Of a DNA stretch of 16,864 bases, positions 15,108 to 16,864 are shown piece by piece. The notes beneath the pieces are model-generated. The model searched no databases. It saw only the letters and a program-made list of their open reading frames with translations, and was not told the origin of the DNA. The translations under genes and the position numbers were made by a program. Numbering within the stretch: position 1 is the stretch's first letter; each line of letters opens with the position of its first letter. Source of the stretch: Desulfobacterales bacterium (GTDB taxonomy: Bacteria > Desulfobacterota > Desulfobacteria > Desulfobacterales > Desulfobacteraceae); contig JAKSAU010000400.1 in NCBI GenBank assembly GCA_022361535.1, positions 1 through 16,864 on the forward strand, read 5' to 3'.

Positions 15108-15492
15108 AAAAAAAATGCACATATCAAAATTTAGATTCGGGTTGCGAACTTGATTTAAGCTTTGACACTAAACTATTTAGGAATAGAGTGTTGAGCAGCG
15201 TAAAAGGTTCATTAAAAATGACTTTCCGCTATTCCAAATAACCGGCAAAGGCTTACAAGTAAGTGATAATGGTTAAATATAGTTGTTTTGAATACTCGTA
15301 AATAAAGATTTAATTATTTAGTTGATTATGCTTGTTTTATGATCAATTCTCCATAAAAAGTAGATATGGTGAGCGTGCTTCGTATGGAATTGCGGAATAT
15401 TTTTTATCATTTGCACATGGTTTAGTTTTTCAATTGATAGCTTTTTTTGAGAATTGAATGTAAATGGCAAATCAAGGTAGATAATTATCAAA
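15108..15492. other. Long intergenic region
   Basis: A 385-bp AT-rich gap without a convincing gene. A possible promoter is TTGACA (15162-15167), 16-bp spacer, TAGAGT (15184-15189), but it lies about 300 bp ahead of the dioxygenase start. A 6-bp inverted repeat, TCAATT/AATTGA, brackets a T7 run near 15430-15457. No known RNA is recognised. Confidence 0.4.
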
Positions 15493-16317
15493 ATGACGAA
15501 TTCTGCAAGTATCGTTTATATCCCTCATGGTGGAGGGCCTCTGCCGCTTTTGGGCCATAGCGGCCATGAGAGTTTGGTGAAGTTTCTCAAAAATTTAGGT
15601 AGGCAGCTACCGTTACCCGAAGCTGTAATCGTTATATCCGCCCATTGGGAAATGGATATACCTGTAATTACGTCAGGGCCAAATCCACACCTGATTTATG
15701 ATTATTTCGGGTTTCCTGATGCTGCTTATGAAATACAATACCCAGCTCCGGGCGCTCCGGATCTTGCAAAACAGGTTTTAGAAAATTTGTCCCTGGCAGG
15801 GATTAAAGCTAGAACTGACGAGAAAAGAGGGTTTGACCACGGGGTGTTCGTCCCTCTGACGTTAATGCTTCCCACTGCGGATATACCCTGTATACAGATT
15901 TCATTGTGTGCAGACCTATGCCCTTCCTCACATTTGAAAATTGGTGAAGCGCTCACAGAGGTGGCAAAGAAGAATATCTGGATTCTTGGATCAGGATTCT
16001 CATTCCATAATATGAGTGCATTTACCATGGATAAAAGTGTGCCAGATGAAATTGATGAGCAGAATAATCAATTTCAGGATTGGCTTATGGAGACATGCAC
16101 AGGACAAAAATTCTTACCTGAGCAACGAAAAGAGCGATTGATAAAGTGGGAATTTGCCCCTTTTGCAAGAACCTGCCATCCCAGAGAAGAGCATCTTCTT
16201 CCTCTTTTGGTTTGCATGGCAGTTGCAGGATATAGACCGGCCAAAGTCTTGTTCGACGATACAATAATGGGGCGGCGTGCTTTGGCTTTTTGCATAACAG
16301 CAAAAAAATTGCCATAG
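15493..16317 (+). CDS. DODA-type extradiol aromatic ring-opening dioxygenase (LigB/YgiD family)
   Basis: A 274-residue, single-domain member of the class III extradiol family related to DOPA 4,5-dioxygenase and YgiD. Conserved histidines are H12 in YIPHGGGPLPLLG, H51 in ISAHWE, H116 in RGFDHGVFVPL, H172 in GSGFSFHNM, and H229/H234 in CHPREEHLLPLL; these supply the metal ligands and catalytic residues. Length is normal. Known relatives open catechol-type rings with oxygen, surprising in a presumed anaerobe, though members of this family also occur in such genomes with unknown substrates. The ribosome site (AAGGTAG, 12 bases upstream) is weak. The start is supported by the conserved N-terminal motif directly after it. 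It is followed by a regulatory gap and the second mttB. Confidence 0.9.
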   Translation: MTNSASIVYIPHGGGPLPLLGHSGHESLVKFLKNLGRQLPLPEAVIVISAHWEMDIPVITSGPNPHLIYDYFGFPDAAYEIQYPAPGAPDLAKQVLENLSLAGIKARTDEKRGFDHGVFVPLTLMLPTADIPCIQISLCADLCPSSHLKIGEALTEVAKKNIWILGSGFSFHNMSAFTMDKSVPDEIDEQNNQFQDWLMETCTGQKFLPEQRKERLIKWEFAPFARTCHPREEHLLPLLVCMAVAGYRPAKVLFDDTIMGRRALAFCITAKKLP

Positions 16318-16361
16318 CGCAAAATATATTGCGAAAAAAGATATCTTTATAGAATTCTATA
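16317..16361. promoter_or_regulatory. Candidate enhancer region of the second mttB: GCGCAAA repeat and 14-bp palindrome
   Basis: GCGCAAA (16317-16323) opens an imperfect palindrome CGCAA-N6-TTGCG (16318-16333), and TATAGAATTCTATA (16348-16361) is a perfect palindrome. They lie about 70-115 bp upstream of the -24 box. The heptamer also occurs twice before the first sigma-54 promoter. CGCAA/TTGCG begins at the stop codon of the dioxygenase and lacks a T tract, so it is unlikely to be a terminator. Confidence 0.4.
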
Positions 16362-16431
16362 TGCTCTTAGAATAATTCCAATCTTATATATTCTTATTTA
16401 TTTCAACTTGTTATGTTTTGGTGCCGGATAG

Positions 16432-16447
16432 GGGCATGGGCTTTGCA
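16432..16447 (+). promoter_or_regulatory. Sigma-54-like (-24/-12) promoter of the second mttB
   Basis: GGGCATGGGCTTTGCA keeps the invariant GG (16433-16434) and GC (16445-16446) with exactly 10 bases between and has the full TTGCA -12 box; it deviates from TGGCAC at two positions. Transcription would begin near 16458, giving a leader of about 36 nt. Confidence 0.72.
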
Positions 16448-16493
16448 AACTCCACCTGATTGAAAGAAAATACAATTGCAGGAGGAGAAATAA

Positions 16494-16864
16494 ATGTCCC
16501 AGATTAAAGCCTGTCTTTCCTTACTCACCCCTGAGCATATTTCTGACATTCATAATATGGTACTCACCATTCTTCAACAGACTGGTATACGGGTAGACGA
16601 TTCAGGAGCCCGGGCGGTCTTTGAAAAGGCTTTAGGGACAAAAGCTGTCGACAACCGGGTTTTGATTCCAATGGAAATAGTGGACTGGGCGATTTCCGCT
16701 TCACCGACTTCAATTGCAGTTTGCCGCAGAGATAGTTCTCCTGCATTTACGCTGAACAGCAAAGATATTGACCAATCCGTCTTTGGTATTGGGGTCACCA
16801 ACCTTTATTACCAAGATCCTTTATCTGACGACGTTACCCCATTTGCACGGTCTCATATGGCTGA
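16494..16864 (+). CDS. Second MttB-family methyltransferase (partial; C-terminus off the right edge)
   Basis: The first 123 residues of another trimethylamine/betaine methyltransferase-family protein. LTPEHISDIHNMVLTILQQTG (11-31) aligns with LTKEQVNTIHNAAMRILWETG of the first copy, with the same IHN and TG positions and similar downstream spacing, including VLIPMEIVDWAISASPTSIAV where the other has VFFEEYQVLKALETVPSQFTI. The overall identity looks low, so it is a paralogue of a different subgroup and possibly different substrate rather than a recent duplicate. GGAGGAG (16481-16487) is an excellent ribosome site seven bases before the ATG. The sigma-54-like promoter shortly upstream suggests the same type of control. 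The frame is open to the window end. Confidence 0.85.
   Translation, partial: MSQIKACLSLLTPEHISDIHNMVLTILQQTGIRVDDSGARAVFEKALGTKAVDNRVLIPMEIVDWAISASPTSIAVCRRDSSPAFTLNSKDIDQSVFGIGVTNLYYQDPLSDDVTPFARSHMA

Noticed and set aside
1..16864. CRISPR array, tRNA, rRNA, insertion sequence or prophage
   Set aside because: No regularly spaced repeats, no cloverleaf or rRNA-like segment, and no transposase or integrase was seen.

Overview
The window looks like the chromosome of an anaerobic deltaproteobacterium, most likely a sulfate reducer of the Desulfobacterales type. This is inferred from gene content: a non-pyrrolysine MttB-family methyltransferase with a BCCT transporter under a sigma-54 promoter, an exported DsrE-like protein, a Sec-containing GrdB-like protein, and large sensor kinases with an extracellular solute-binding domain. 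I cannot name a species.

Left part (1-6840): a quaternary-amine module. A two-component system on the minus strand consists of a hybrid solute-binding/GAF/PAS histidine kinase and an NtrC-type sigma-54 activator that runs off the left edge. It is divergent from an operon on the plus strand encoding an MttB-family (glycine-betaine-type) methyltransferase and a BCCT transporter. A near-perfect -24/-12 promoter (3645-3660) precedes the methyltransferase, and a strong intrinsic terminator follows the transporter. The likely circuit is: an external amine is sensed, the activator is phosphorylated, sigma-54 transcription starts, and uptake and demethylation follow. At the right edge (16494 onward) a second mttB-like gene begins behind another sigma-54-like promoter, so the same regulon may continue beyond the window.

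Middle part (6840-9930): an exported DsrE-like protein, a MarR regulator followed by a DUF4442-like hotdog protein, and a LysR regulator divergent from a 44-residue protein. A 36-bp block containing a TTGATA-N-TATCAA palindrome is duplicated in front of marR and of the hotdog gene, which argues that MarR controls both.

Right-middle part (9930-15490): a sparse, AT-rich accessory stretch with long non-coding gaps. It holds a small unknown protein, a GMC oxidoreductase with a four-cysteine cluster motif, and a gene whose in-frame TGA (12577-12579) is best read as selenocysteine. Reading through gives a 293-residue protein of the glycine/sarcosine/betaine/D-proline reductase selenoprotein B family with a UxxC motif. 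Next come an unknown AT-rich gene, a ThiF/E1-like adenylyltransferase, and a small membrane-protein gene that seems frameshifted in a T7 run. A DODA-type extradiol dioxygenase (15493-16317) precedes the second mttB.

The most notable points are the selenoprotein that a standard gene caller would split, the paired sigma-54 promoters with a shared GCGCAAA motif upstream, the duplicated MarR operator, and the uncharacterised ThiF neighbourhood.
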